64,000 bases of DNA from Panonychus citri (Eukaryota > Arthropoda > Arachnida > Trombidiformes > Tetranychidae): NCBI RefSeq assembly GCF_014898815.1, contig NW_026515534.1:248001-312000 (forward strand), in the 5' to 3' direction. Position 1 is the stretch's first letter. The number at the start of each line of letters is the position of its first letter. Below are positions 21,542 through 33,120 of this stretch, piece by piece. The notes beneath the pieces were generated by a model. The model did no database searches. It was not told the origin of the DNA and saw nothing but the letters and a program-made list of their open reading frames with translations. The position numbers were made by a program, and so were the translations under genes.

Positions 21542-22769
21542 TGTGGGGTTTAATCGTGAAAGTGATTAGGTTGAACTGTGTTGAGTTCGTGGTGAGATGT
21601 GTATATCTCGTAGAGATTGAGAATTTCAATATTCTCAGCAACTTATGTGAAGTTGAAAGAGTAATCAGAAGATTAATCTGCCCACTTAATCAGATTGAAC
21701 AGATTCTTTTAGGATAGCCAATACACTAACTCGTGTTACCGAAAATTTATCACTCAGTGATCACTAATTTTGAAATGGAACTAATTGAACTTCTTAAAGA
21801 ACTTTTTATTAAACTGAATTAAGAAAACTTAACTGGTTGATGGTCAAGAAAAACTTAATTGAGAACTGGAATAAGAGTAAATATTCAACTGGAATTGAAT
21901 GAGTATTAGACTTAACAGAGTTATACCAAGCATTCAACTGTAAGAATTGGATGTAATTTTCAACTGAGGTTACAATTAGTTGAAAGGATGATTAAATGTG
22001 GATTAATTGGGGGTAACAAATTTGATTACAAATAGGGGAAAATCTTCTTAGAGATTAATTAAAATGAAACAAAATTAAATGATGAAATGGGTTAACATTA
22101 TTATAATGGAGACACATTGGGCAGACAAATCATCTTTTGATAATCTGGGCTCTTGTTTTTTAACCAAGATAACAATGTAACAGGTTAAACAAAAGGATGA
22201 GGAAAAAGGTAACAGCTTAAATAAGCTGTAAGAAAAAGAAAGCAAAGAAAAGCAAAAGAAAGAAGCAAAGAAAGAAAAGTTTTCCTTTCTTAAAGTGACA
22301 CTTTTGTGTTCTTAATTTTAACATAGAAAGAATAGGAAATTTTGGTTAAATAGGAAAATTAGTTAATTGTTAATCAAATATTCTTATAGGAATATAATTA
22401 ATTAATTGGTTAACTAATTTTGATTTCATATAGAAATTCAGGATATTATTAATTCTAATTGGTTAATGAAAATTTGGTTAATTGTTAAATAGAAAAGGGA
22501 TAAGAAAAGTTTATATTGTTGAATAGAAACTAAATTTGTTAATTGTTGAGTCTCAATTGTTGATGATTAAAAGTATATCACTTTAGTGATCAAAAACAAT
22601 TAAGGTTGATTAATTAGAACAATTAAGCGAATGAGTAAATTGTTAGTAAAAGCAAATTAAAATGAGTAATGTAATTAAAGAAAAGATTAAATAAGCATAA
22701 ATCGAGAATTCAAATCATTCTAGTGATCCAAAATTCTGGATTATCGGGGACACGTTTTTATACCCTTCA
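21542..22769 (-). repeat. 5' LTR of element 1
   Basis: A 1228 bp copy, TG...CA, followed by the target duplication CTAC. It differs from the other LTR mainly by short indels in the AAAG-rich stretch near 22200-22290 and a handful of substitutions. The open frame at 21514-21717 duplicates one in the other LTR and is not a gene. Confidence 0.93.
22755..22762 (-). promoter_or_regulatory. TATAAAAA at the outer edge of the 5' LTR
   Basis: The TATA word begins only eight bases into the LTR in element orientation, so a start about 30 bases downstream would leave a U3 of roughly 40 bases. It is present in both LTRs. Function is inferred from sequence alone. Confidence 0.45.
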
Positions 22770-25700
22770 CTACAAACCAGTTAATCACTTTCACTTTAAA
22801 ATAGTTAATTTAGTTAATCTAAATCCAGTTAGAAACATTTATCTTAACTGATTAAGTGTTGAAAATCAAGATAAAATGTATCAGCACGTACAAACATGAT
22901 TAACTAATTGCAAAATCATCCTCATTATGATAGACGTAAAAATTAAATTGTTACCTGATTGATTTAAATGTTGATCAACAATTAAAAACAAAAGGTGATT
23001 TCAAGTTAATTTCCAATATGATTGATTGTTAATTTAATAAGATATTGATAATGATAAGGAATCAAATTTGTTAACCCATTAAAACAAATTGATTGTTGAA
23101 CTTGATTTAGTAGAGATAATTTGTTTTTTTTCTCAATCATTAAACATCAATCAATTTAATGGTTCAAATTTGTATTGATTGTAAATTACTTTTGATTAAG
23201 ATCATTTGAGAGTAAATTTGATTGTTTATCGCTAATTAAATTAAGTAGTAATTAAAAATCATCAATCGACAAATTGTTTATTTGTTTATTTGCTACTTTT
23301 GCCAAATTGTGTCAAAGAAAATGAAAAACTTCCTCAAGTTTAATTATATCTAATACGTTAGTTTAAATTAAATTAACACTAATTATCAATTTGATTCATG
23401 ATCAGTTTGAAAATAGTTGTTGTCGTGAAACAATTTAGGTGAAAGTTAATTATTAACATGTAATTTTGTTTCTTCTCAATTTTAATCCAATTGAAACAAT
23501 TTAAATTGTCAACATAATTTACTTGATCAGAAAAATAAAATTTTCCCAATTGTCAATTCACCTTGCGGGTAAATCTTGTTACCACTCATCATTTCAATTA
23601 ATGTATTGTTGATGTAAACTAACAGTAAATCAAGTAAGAAGTTGAAAATGAAGATGAAGATAAGACTGAAAATGAGGATGAGGATGAGGGATGAAGATGA
23701 AATTGAAAGTGTGCTCGTGGTGAAATTGAATTAAAATGACCTCACGTATTGTTAAGCATAAAAGATTAGGCAAGATAAGGATGATAAGTACAGTCCAGTT
23801 CTTGAACATGATGATGAAGATGAAGATGAAGATGAAACAGGTAATGAATACTATTTATTTCTCCATTATCTTCATCATCTTCATCATCCTCATCTCTTTT
23901 CCTCTCTAAGTTTAAATGATCAACCAGACATTAGTACACTGATCATCTTCCGGTCATCTTCAAAATCATCATCATCTTTTTATCAAATGTATCTTCTAAC
24001 GACCTTTTCTCCCACTAAAAATAATAATATCATCAATATCAGTGCGAAGGCGATAAAGACTATGATGATGGCGATCATGATGATAACAATTTACGATTAG
24101 TAAATATTAATACAAAATTTAATCTCGATAATCAAAAGTCTAATATCCTCAGGGTAATTTACTATTATCTAAAATCGCGTTTAACTTAATCAATATATTA
24201 TATTAATATATAAATTGATTCTGATATTAATCAAATATTATAAGAAAATGATCTAATTGATTTTGCTTAATCAATTGTGATACATATTTGTTGCTGTTGT
24301 TGTTAATCTAAATTACAATTTGTTGCCCAATTAAGCATCATGATAATCAAAAAATGTTATGATACAATTTACTTTTGTTTTAATCTCTCAATGATTGTAA
24401 ACATTGATTACCAATTAATCCACAACAAGTTTGACAAGTTTAATTATCTCTCATCATAATCAATTAATATTCACTTAATCATGACAGTTTCCATCAAACT
24501 AATTAGTTTAAATAAATGAATTTAAAATTAATAATAATATTTCTCATTCATGAGTTAATATTATCATTACATCACAAGATTAAGATTAAGATTAAAAAAA
24601 AGTTATCATGATAATATAATACATGATAACCGTTCTGGTTAAACATAGATACCACGATAATATCATGATATATATATTTACCGTTATTTTTAATCTTCTG
24701 TTAACTTTAAATTATTATTATTAATTTGTTTTCGTTGGTCACAATTTAATTTGATTAGTTTCAAGACTTTATAATCAAGATTATCATCTCATCATCATAG
24801 GAAATTGAAATGTAAAAAAGTTCAGCTTCATTCATTACCCAATCAGTTAATTTTAGTATTAACAATTAACTCATTTAACAATCAATGGAAATTTTTGTTT
24901 TTACAATTGATTAATTGTTGTTGTTTCAATTGGTCCATCCGGTTACATCTAAATTCATTATTATTAATAAGAGTTAATTTGAGTTAATTAGTTGTCTTAA
25001 TGACACCTTAACAATTACGATCTGTAATTATTATATTAACTTTTATTGAGATTAATTGTTGATTAGCACTCTCATTGGGGCTAATCGATGTGATAATTAG
25101 TGTATTTAAATAATACATTACAATTATCTAATTGAATGGAGAAAAAAAAAGAAAATATCAAGTAACAATTAACTGACCACAATTAGATTTGATAATTGAT
25201 CATCTAACACCAAAGTTAATCCGATAATCAATCAATATTGTTATTAAAATTATTCACACTCAATCAAATTACTATTAAATAGACTTTACAATCTTAAACC
25301 TAATTTCAACAATTTAAATTCAAAGATTATCATAAATTTTGTTGGAAATCATCATCATCAATAATAGACAGACAATTAATAAATTGTTACATTCAAACTT
25401 TAGATTAGCCAATTTAAATTATTACAATGAACAAAACATTACACAACTAACGAATCAGAGTAAAAAAAAATAAATAAACTTTCAGAATTAGTTTATTTTT
25501 CGTAACAATTAGACTAATCATCTTGTTTATCGTTTCCAATTTAAATTACCATAACAAAGTGAAAAGCAACAATTAAGGTAATTGTTGAACAAGAAACTGT
25601 ATTTACATTTTATTTATATAAATTCAGGTAAGGAAAAAAAAACGGAAAAGAATCTGCAAAAATCATTTGGCCTATCGCTTTAAGGCCTGGTCACTTAATG

Positions 25701-27561
25701 GTCAAAGCCTAAACAAGGTTGTCTGGTCTCTATTTATAAACAGAAAATTGACCATTTCAACCCAGAATCACGAGTAGTAAACAGTTTCACTTTCAAATGA
25801 TTAAAGAAAAACAATCTAATTAACCTGAAAGATATCGACCCGAATTCAATAATAATAATAATATCGAAGATGAACAAAAAAAACTCGAAACAATAACAAA
25901 ACTTTTACTCGATAGTTAATTGTTGTTGTTGTTGTTTTAATGATACTAATTATCGACTTGTAATCAACTCTAATCTGTATAATCTTAATCTGCTTACCTT
26001 TTTACAATCAATCAAATCAATGGAATTAGATTGTTATTATTATTATTATTATTGATGATGAAGGTCATTTTACCGATAATCAAGGAATCGTATTAGATAA
26101 TAGAATCAATTATTTTATCAACAACAGAAAAGTTAAATGTAAATAATAATCTTATCGGAAAGTAGGTCAACTTTTCATTTCATTTCCTATGATTAAACCT
26201 TACAATTTAAATCGTGATAATAACATTAAATCACAAAATTATTAATTCCTAATAATTAACTTCCGTACAAATATATATATATAAGATATGTATACTTGGA
26301 GTGTTTAACAAAAAGTCAATTATAACTGACCAATGGTCAATAAAGTACATGGATAGATGTAATTTAGTCTTGACCAGCATGAGTTAATTTAACTATTGTA
26401 AATGTAAATCAATTGATTAAGTTTGCTTGTTTACTGCTACTACTACTATTGATTTATAATTAACTAAATGACCACAATTACAATTTACCTGACAACCTAT
26501 TGACCGGAAAAGGTAAAGTTTTTTTTTATTAATTGAAATTGTTAATTTAATCACAGAAATTGAGATAATAAGTTTTAGAAACGTGATTTAAAATAACAAT
26601 TGATTATTAGCTGTTCATTATTTGTTAAATTGTTGACAATTTAATACTCATTTAAACCCTGCGATTGACAAAAATTAAATTAGATGACAGTCTTTAAATG
26701 GTTAAGCCCATTGACTGATTGATTGATTGATTGATTGTTGTTGTTGTTTTCATTTTTCATTGTCAATTGTTTCAAATTGTGTTCATTTATTTTTAATCAA
26801 AATGTTATTTTAAAATCAAGTTCCCATGTTTTAATTTATGATCATGAAGAAACTGGATTAATTGATTGTTCATCGATTCATCTAATACAATTAATAGTAA
26901 ATCCAAAACTTAAATACCTTTTTACTGATTATCTTCCTACTCTCATATTAAAAAAAAAGGTATCACCAAATATTGTATTTAAACATCAATCTATTGGAAA
27001 TTGTAAAAGAAAACCAATATTTAAGTTAATTGATCAGTTTATTAGTAACACACAAAATCAATTTACTAATTGTATTCATTTAAACGTTGGAAAATGTTGG
27101 ATAAATTTAGTAGGAAGTTAATTTTGAATTTCGATCCCATGGTTGACTGATGGCGAAGATGATGAAAGGTATATAACTGAATCAATTTGTGTTCTCAATG
27201 AAAAGGAAGAGAAAAAAAAATAAGAGTTAAATTAAATTGTTACAATCAAGATAAATCTATTTTCTTTTATGAATTACTGTTATTCAATCAAATATTATCG
27301 ACAGTTGATTTAATGATCGATCATCTCTCTCAAAATATTTTTTTCGTAAACACAATTTCATTGATAAACTCAACTGATTTTGATTATATTAATTGAATGA
27401 GCCAATGAAATAACACATTTCATATCATAATCTTATTTTAAACAAGATGATTAACAATAATTTAGATATAAATTAACAGCAATTATCTGCTCGATTGTTG
27501 TAACTGGATTATCATTGGCGATCAGGACTTAATAATCCTTGGAGATTACAAATTAAAAGCA
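22770..27561. other. AT-rich intergenic region with no clear gene
   Basis: Contains GAA/GAT-rich microsatellites (about 23640-23900), (TTA)n near 26035-26055, and an ATATAT run near 26270. Apart from the orphan open frame at 26735-27121 I see no coding signal. The open frame at 24805-24987 has no splice sites or composition that would support it. Confidence 0.55.
26735..27121 (+). CDS. Orphan open frame, hypothetical
   Basis: 128 codons without an in-frame ATG at the start (it opens on TTG). The first ~20 residues are hydrophobic and six or seven Cys are spread along it. It could be an exon: an AG acceptor stands at about 26819-26820, followed by coding-like sequence through DHEETGLIDCSS and a TAA at 27119-27121. 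No homologue is recognised and no companion exon was found. In such AT-rich sequence it may be chance. Confidence 0.2.
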   Translation: MLLLFSFFIVNCFKLCSFIFNQNVILKSSSHVLIYDHEETGLIDCSSIHLIQLIVNPKLKYLFTDYLPTLILKKKVSPNIVFKHQSIGNCKRKPIFKLIDQFISNTQNQFTNCIHLNVGKCWINLVGS

Positions 27562-29021
27562 TCATTGTTGAGCAATTTTCAAGAAGATACTAAAAGAATA
27601 AGATTCAAAAATATCGGTTACATAATCAAATAGATTAATATCAAAGGGGATTAGAGATAATCTTACAATAAGGAAAGAGTAATCGTCCATGGTGAAACTA
27701 TCACCAATCGAGAATCCGATTTGATGTCCATTTGAATCGATAAACATTTCTAGTAAATCCAAAGACTATAAATGGATTAGAATTTAAAATCTAATCTTCT
27801 AAATGATTTTATCGATTTAATATTGAAGGATAATTTACCTTTAATTTAGATCTTAAATTACTTTGATAGTTGATGATGATGATTTTATGATAACCATTGT
27901 AAGACAATTGAATCTGTAGGTTTGCAAGAAAATTAATCAATTTTATTAGATGATTAAAGGTGAAAAATTATCATGGATTGAATTTCGTTTACTTTATCAA
28001 TCATTTTCGCTGCTAATAGAGAGGCGATTGCGATAGTAGCGATAGTATTGAAACCAAGTATTCCTAGACCTCGGTCGACAAAGGGCATTCCGAAAATAGC
28101 AAAATATGAATATAACAAGGCCAGGTTTCCGATGAAGGTCACTGTGTGATAGCCGACAAAGAAAATGTATCTCATTGAACGATTCCTCAATTCAAGGCTT
28201 GATAGTAAGGCTATTTGTCCAGAATAAAATGAGTAAGTTGATAAACTTTTACACGATTCCGATTTCATCATTGATTCGGTCACATCCCATGAAGTGTTCA
28301 GGCGACAATGATAATAGCAGATTAAGATTGTTATCCAAAAGGCCAACCATAAAACCCCTGGAACTATGAATACGACCCCATAAAAGAGCGTTAAAGTCCA
28401 AAAGATAAATATCGCTAATGATGTATACGATTCTTTGGTAATCGGGTTAGTGATTACGAAATAAATACCACAGGCTAACCATACTGAACTATTCGCTGTG
28501 GAGATTAGAGGAAACTGTCGAGATAAGTAGACGATCAATTTCTTGAACAACATCAGATGATCGGGAGAAATTTCCAATAATTGGGCTGACAACGTTTTCT
28601 GTTGAAAAGCTGAATCAATTTGATTGTACCAATCGATAGATTTTGATCTGATTGTGTGACATGCGAAGGCTCGAAAAAATCCAAGGCAAATGAATCCAAC
28701 TAAACCAAGTATTCGAAAAGCATGTTCGTGACTTAGGCCGATAAAAAAGTCACCCAGTAAAATTTTGGTCAACTTATCATGGACCAAACTGGTTAAGCCT
28801 AATCGAAGTGTTGAAATTACACAAGAAACATCAACACTTATCGATAAAATTATGAATAATCTGTTATGATCAGATGAACATTTTGTATCATCTAAAATTA
28901 GCAACAATCGACCAGACATTTTGAAACGATTGAAACATTTTCTAGCCAACGAATCACTCACATCATCTGATGGCCATCCGATTATTAGATGAAATAATTT
29001 CATCAAATTACAACTTATCAT
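27562..29021 (-). CDS. Gustatory-receptor-like seven-transmembrane chemoreceptor
   Basis: Exons 29021-27993, 27913-27839 and 27765-27562 join in phase 0 at GT-AG sites (donors GTAAAC and GTAAAT; acceptors CCTACAG and TTTATAG), giving 435 residues. The first exon holds about six hydrophobic segments, the last near the exon end (GFNTIATIAIASLLAAKMIDK). The two short C-terminal exons carry the loop and final segment typical of arthropod gustatory receptors: a basic YQSNLRSKLK stretch, a G-F-S-I-G-D word and a final hydrophobic helix. The split of the C-terminus over short phase-0 exons also fits that family. Such proteins are ligand-gated cation channels of sensory neurons. Ligand unknown. An upstream start or exon cannot be excluded. 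Sequence identity within this family is so low that the call rests on topology and C-terminal layout. Confidence 0.65.
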
Positions 29022-30247
29022 GATTTCTATCTAATGAACAATTATCAATACACTTTATCCAAGTAAAAGTTCATATTATAATATCTAAGACATTTACATA
29101 TGTAAGTTGAATGATATCACGATTATTGGTAAATCAATTAAATTTTCATTCTAATGTTGAGATGAAAGATTAGAGTTCATATACAGTAATATTTTTAGAA
29201 AATACTTCCAGGTACTAATTAATTAATAAAGAAATTGATTTAGAAATTTATTATTAATTTGTCGTTCCAAGAAAATCTTAATACAATTGAATTACAATGA
29301 AACATAATCTCTAAGGAAAACAAACTAATTATTGTTATAATTTACATTAAAGGAAATCGTTGAAAGTTAATTGTTATATTTAGATCTTCAATGTTTCAAT
29401 ATTAGACGTGTTAAATTTTCGTTAGTTTTAATTATTGTTTTACTCTGATAACAATCTATGTGTTAATATTGTTACAATTCAATAATGTAAATAGTTTGGA
29501 TCGATTATTTTTTTTATCGATTTTGTATGAACTTTTCATCTTATAAGTTGATTATTTCCTAATGAAAATTTAAGATTTGTGGTCGATTACCAGTGAATAT
29601 TCACTACCAATCGTCTCTGAGTTAATTTTATTCTATTTCGAGTAACTTTCGATAACATTGAGGAAAAATTCATTGGAACTGAAAAGTTCGTGAATGGAAA
29701 AATCCGATCAGAAGCTAACGCCATCTATTGAGGAGAAAATATAGAAAAATATTCAAGTTGATTAAAAAAACTTTTCGAAACTTTTATCAACTCGATCAAT
29801 TGAATTGAAAATTCCGATCAAAATGTTCACTGTCTCGATTAATATACAGAGAAATTTGCAATTGTAGATTGTAAAGAATCAATAGTTTTAAGAATTAACC
29901 GATTTTATCTTCTATTAATTATATTATTCTATTAATTTTTTGTTGCGTTAATCAATTGTTCAATAAAGGAAAAGTATACAATTTTGAATAGAAATATAAT
30001 AATGCTGAATTGAATGGAGATATATTTTTTCTTAAATAATTAATCATGCGAATTTTATTCAGGACGAAACTTTATGAACATATAATGGACTATAACATTG
30101 TAATTCTATTGTGATAAATGTTAGTTTCAAGATAATTGTGCGTCTTTTTTTCCCCATTCTGGATGATGATTGATGAAGTAAATTTATTTCGTTGATAACT
30201 TGTCAATTCTTTGAGTAATCATAAGTAAAGTTCTGTAGACAGTATTG
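29022..30247. other. Intergenic, nothing recognised
   Basis: AT-rich sequence between the chemoreceptor start and the 3' end of the first DEG/ENaC gene. No open frame, RNA gene or repeat unit stands out. Confidence 0.5.
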
Positions 30248-31492
30248 CTATTTAATTACTATGTGAGATGGCTGGACTGTCGAAAGTGTTTCCAATGTAA
30301 CATGATCATAATTACCAATAATCGATCGATAATTGACAATTTTTTCAATCATTTTAACGAAAGCAATCGATTGACTTATAACGGAAACACCAAACCATGT
30401 ACCAAGAATACTGCCAGCAAATATTAAATAGTCAGCCAGAGTTCGTTCAGGATAAGCTGCATAAATCGATTCTGGTAGAATAGGATCTATAAGAATAACA
30501 AGAGCTGAGTAACCAGCATTTTCGTGAGAAACATCGATATCAATTCTATAATTAATTGTTCGGCATTCATTATATTTCGCTCTCTCCTTACAGTCAAGAA
30601 GATCGCTTTCAGGTAATGTTGGTTCTGATCCAGAAAATTTCATATCATTTGGATAATAGTTGAAAGGTTGAACCGTTGCATGAAATAGACTGGGTTTCGG
30701 CGAGTTGAGCGTTTTCTGGTTTAAACAATGTCCTTGTGTATATGCTTTATTGTAATCACGACAGTGAGATTCATATGGTGAAGGTAATGATTTGATTGTG
30801 TATTTGGTGAAACCAATGTTTAGGATATTCATAACTCCCGATTGTATTTCGATCTGATGATATTTAGAAATTCCAACTTCTATTGGACTAATAGCTTCAC
30901 TCAATCGTAATCCGAAAGATGTGAAATTGAAACCGATCACAATCTCACTAAGTACTGAAAGTGAGCTACTTAAATCATCTGTATGCACTTTCAAAAGGTC
31001 AGAACCGTTCAAACATGATATTCTCATGTAAATCATGTAAGAATTGAAATATGAGATAGCATTACAATACTTTTCTACTTGGTCATCTTTTTCCGTGGCT
31101 ATTTTGATAAATTTAATAGCTTTTTTAGGATTGAATAATATTCCGTGGAGATCTCCAGCATCCAGAGAATTGGAAATTACCGAGCTAAATACTTTACTGT
31201 TTTGTTTAATTTTGGTAATATTACATTTTCCATTTGAATTCATTCCTGTTGATTGACATAATTTATCTAATAACTTTGGATTTTTTCTTTCAAACAATTC
31301 GTAGTTCAAAACGTTTGGAATTGGAATAGCAAAATCTATCGCTGGAAAGTCAATCAGTTCAGGTGAATAGAAAGCTGATTCACTGCGAATTTTAAATTTC
31401 AGGAAAGAATCAGTTAAATGATGTAACTGATAAAAGCAACCAGAAAAACATAGTACATAGAAAATCACTGATAATATCTTTACCAAACGCAT
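30248..31492 (-). CDS. DEG/ENaC-family sodium channel subunit, short form
   Basis: A single-exon frame of 414 residues. TM1 is at about residues 4-24, at once after the start. It is followed by FPAIDFAIPIP, which stands where the family has its post-TM1 FPAVTIC-like motif. A Cys-containing extracellular domain carries LPSPYESHCRDY, which fits the family's conserved P-Y-x-S-x-C motif. TM2 at about 355-385 contains GTWFGVSVIS, with the G-x-S selectivity signature. Family members form trimeric amiloride-sensitive or peptide/proton-gated channels. At 414 residues it is shorter than most members and lacks almost all the cytosolic N-terminus, including the His-Gly gating motif. A short upstream exon could supply it, but I did not find one. 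The paralogue 31945-33120 is in the same orientation. Confidence 0.85.
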   Translation of the reverse strand: MRLVKILSVIFYVLCFSGCFYQLHHLTDSFLKFKIRSESAFYSPELIDFPAIDFAIPIPNVLNYELFERKNPKLLDKLCQSTGMNSNGKCNITKIKQNSKVFSSVISNSLDAGDLHGILFNPKKAIKFIKIATEKDDQVEKYCNAISYFNSYMIYMRISCLNGSDLLKVHTDDLSSSLSVLSEIVIGFNFTSFGLRLSEAISPIEVGISKYHQIEIQSGVMNILNIGFTKYTIKSLPSPYESHCRDYNKAYTQGHCLNQKTLNSPKPSLFHATVQPFNYYPNDMKFSGSEPTLPESDLLDCKERAKYNECRTINYRIDIDVSHENAGYSALVILIDPILPESIYAAYPERTLADYLIFAGSILGTWFGVSVISQSIAFVKMIEKIVNYRSIIGNYDHVTLETLSTVQPSHIVIK

Positions 31493-31944
31493 TTTAATAC
31501 ATTAAAAGTAATAACTGATAAGAAAATGAATTAAATTAAATACTGAATACTGAATATCGAATATCAATCCATCAAGAACTCAGAGTAAATTCAATTCAAT
31601 ATGATGACTATTCAATTGCAAACAAACCTTTCAATCAATTGGAGTCGATAATTGATCTAAAGATAATCGTAAATGACCAACTCTGAATGACCATGAGATG
31701 AGTTAAATTTCAGTTAATTGAAAATCAACCTCTAGTCACATCTATAGAGTAACATTTAATTCAGTACATTTGATTAGAGTTAAGATGACATTAGATTACC
31801 ATTAACTTACAATCAACTTCTTTGAAAAAATGAATTAAATTGTAATACACCAAATTCAATCTGAAATAATAAACTATTAATGTTTATTGACAATGAAAGA
31901 TTAAAAAGTTTACATCATTAATCTGACAATTTTAAGCTAATCTC
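31493..31944. other. Spacer between the two DEG/ENaC genes
   Basis: 452 bases of AT-rich spacer. It holds the probable poly(A) signal of the downstream-lying gene and no other recognisable signal. Confidence 0.5.
31883..31888 (-). terminator. Poly(A) signal AATAAA of the second DEG/ENaC gene
   Basis: The minus strand reads AATAAA 57 bases after the stop codon at 31945, a normal spacing for 3' end formation. Confidence 0.5.
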
Positions 31945-33120
31945 TCAATCCGGGTAGTGAATAATTTTTTCAATGAATCTTAATGTTAGAATCAATTGAT
32001 TTATAACCGATATACCAAACCAAGTACTGAGAACACTTCCAACAAATATTACGTACTCGCTGAAAGTTTGCTTTGGGTGTTCAGTCATAATCGCATTGGG
32101 TGTATCAGGTTGTAAGGTGATTGCTAAGTATTGAAGATCAGAATACTCAGAACTCATATCAATGAACGTTTTATAATCGATTGATGAACATTCATTGTAT
32201 CGAGATCTAGATAGACAGTCGAGGTAAACTTTCCTGGGTAGAGACGATTCATCAAACGAAAATTTCAAATGTCCAGGATGAAGACCGAAAGGTTGGACAG
32301 TCGCATGGAATAGACTTGCGTTTGGTGCGTTTAACATGGCATCATTCAAACACTGTTCCATTGTTACTTGTCTATTGTAGTCGACACAATGAGACTCATA
32401 TGGTGATGGAAGTAAGTTTGTCGTATACTTGGTGAATTCAATTCGCATCAATGTGATCATCGAAGGTTTCAGATTGATTAGCTTATACCGATCGAATCTG
32501 CTATCGATTCCAATATTGGGATGGCTTAGGCGAATCCCGAAAAATGTAAGATTAACATTAAGTCCGATTGATGCAAAAATCGAATCCGTGTTGATCAGAT
32601 CATTTGCTTTAACTTTAATTGGAATTGAATTATTCAAACACGAAAATCTCATGAATACTGTTAAAGAATTGAAGTATCGGTCAATCTTGCAATGATTTTC
32701 CACCAAATTTTCTTTTGGTCCACTAACTACGTAATTAAGAGCATCTTTTGCTGTATCTATTGAAAGTTTCGTAATATCTTCAACGGTTATTATGCTTTCA
32801 ATAGCCGGACCCACGAGCCTTGATTTTTTGAAAAGATTTTCACAAATTTTGACATTTTTTTTACCACCAACGGTAATTTGATTACATATGTCGTTTAATC
32901 TGCTTGGATACTTGGCTCTGAATGCGGTAAAATTCAGTACACTTGGAATGGGTATAGCAAAATCTATCGCAGGCAACTCGATTTCTCGAGGAGCTTTGAA
33001 CGATGTTTCAGTACGAATTTTGTATCGAAAATAATTATTACTTATATGATACAATTGATAAAAACAACCACAGAAACACAGAAGATAGAAAAGCGCAGAT
33101 AATATTCTAATAAATCGCAT
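31945..33120 (-). CDS. DEG/ENaC-family sodium channel subunit, paralogue
   Basis: A single-exon frame of 391 residues, clearly paralogous to 30248-31492. It starts MRFIRILS with TM1 at about 4-24. ELPAIDFAIPIP follows TM1, and LLPSPYESHCVDY and SLFHATVQPFG match the neighbour nearly residue for residue. TM2 near the C-terminus contains GSVLSTWFGISVIN (G-x-S). The extracellular middle third is much more diverged. As in the neighbour, the cytosolic N-terminus is only a few residues long. The gene ends in SER/ILE/HIS-TYR-PRO-ASP just after TM2, about 25 residues earlier than its paralogue. Same-strand tandem order and matching single-exon structure point to local duplication. Confidence 0.85.
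   Translation of the reverse strand: MRFIRILSALFYLLCFCGCFYQLYHISNNYFRYKIRTETSFKAPREIELPAIDFAIPIPSVLNFTAFRAKYPSRLNDICNQITVGGKKNVKICENLFKKSRLVGPAIESIITVEDITKLSIDTAKDALNYVVSGPKENLVENHCKIDRYFNSLTVFMRFSCLNNSIPIKVKANDLINTDSIFASIGLNVNLTFFGIRLSHPNIGIDSRFDRYKLINLKPSMITLMRIEFTKYTTNLLPSPYESHCVDYNRQVTMEQCLNDAMLNAPNASLFHATVQPFGLHPGHLKFSFDESSLPRKVYLDCLSRSRYNECSSIDYKTFIDMSSEYSDLQYLAITLQPDTPNAIMTEHPKQTFSEYVIFVGSVLSTWFGISVINQLILTLRFIEKIIHYPD

Larger units (their letters stand above)
10487..22769 (-). mobile_element. Element 1: full-length Ty3/gypsy LTR retrotransposon, 12.3 kb
   Basis: Two direct LTRs (10487-11711 and 21542-22769) begin TGTGGGG and end CCCTTCA on the plus strand. The 4-base word CTAC flanks both sides (10483-10486 and 22770-22773), an intact target-site duplication. 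On the minus strand the order is 5' LTR, primer-binding site, gag with protease, then RT, RNase H and integrase, then a long extension with zinc fingers, an in-frame UAG, an exonuclease-like segment, a Ser/Pro-rich open frame, and the 3' LTR. By eye the LTRs differ by fewer than ten substitutions plus a few short indels in 1.2 kb, so the insertion is young. The RT motifs, the PR-RT-RH-INT order and the GPY/F-like region after integrase place it in Ty3/gypsy (Metaviridae). The gag half carries frame breaks whereas the 1951-codon pol frame is intact. Confidence 0.93.

Noticed and set aside
24805..24987. 60-codon plus-strand frame
   Set aside because: No coding composition, splice sites or homology; expected by chance in AT-rich sequence.
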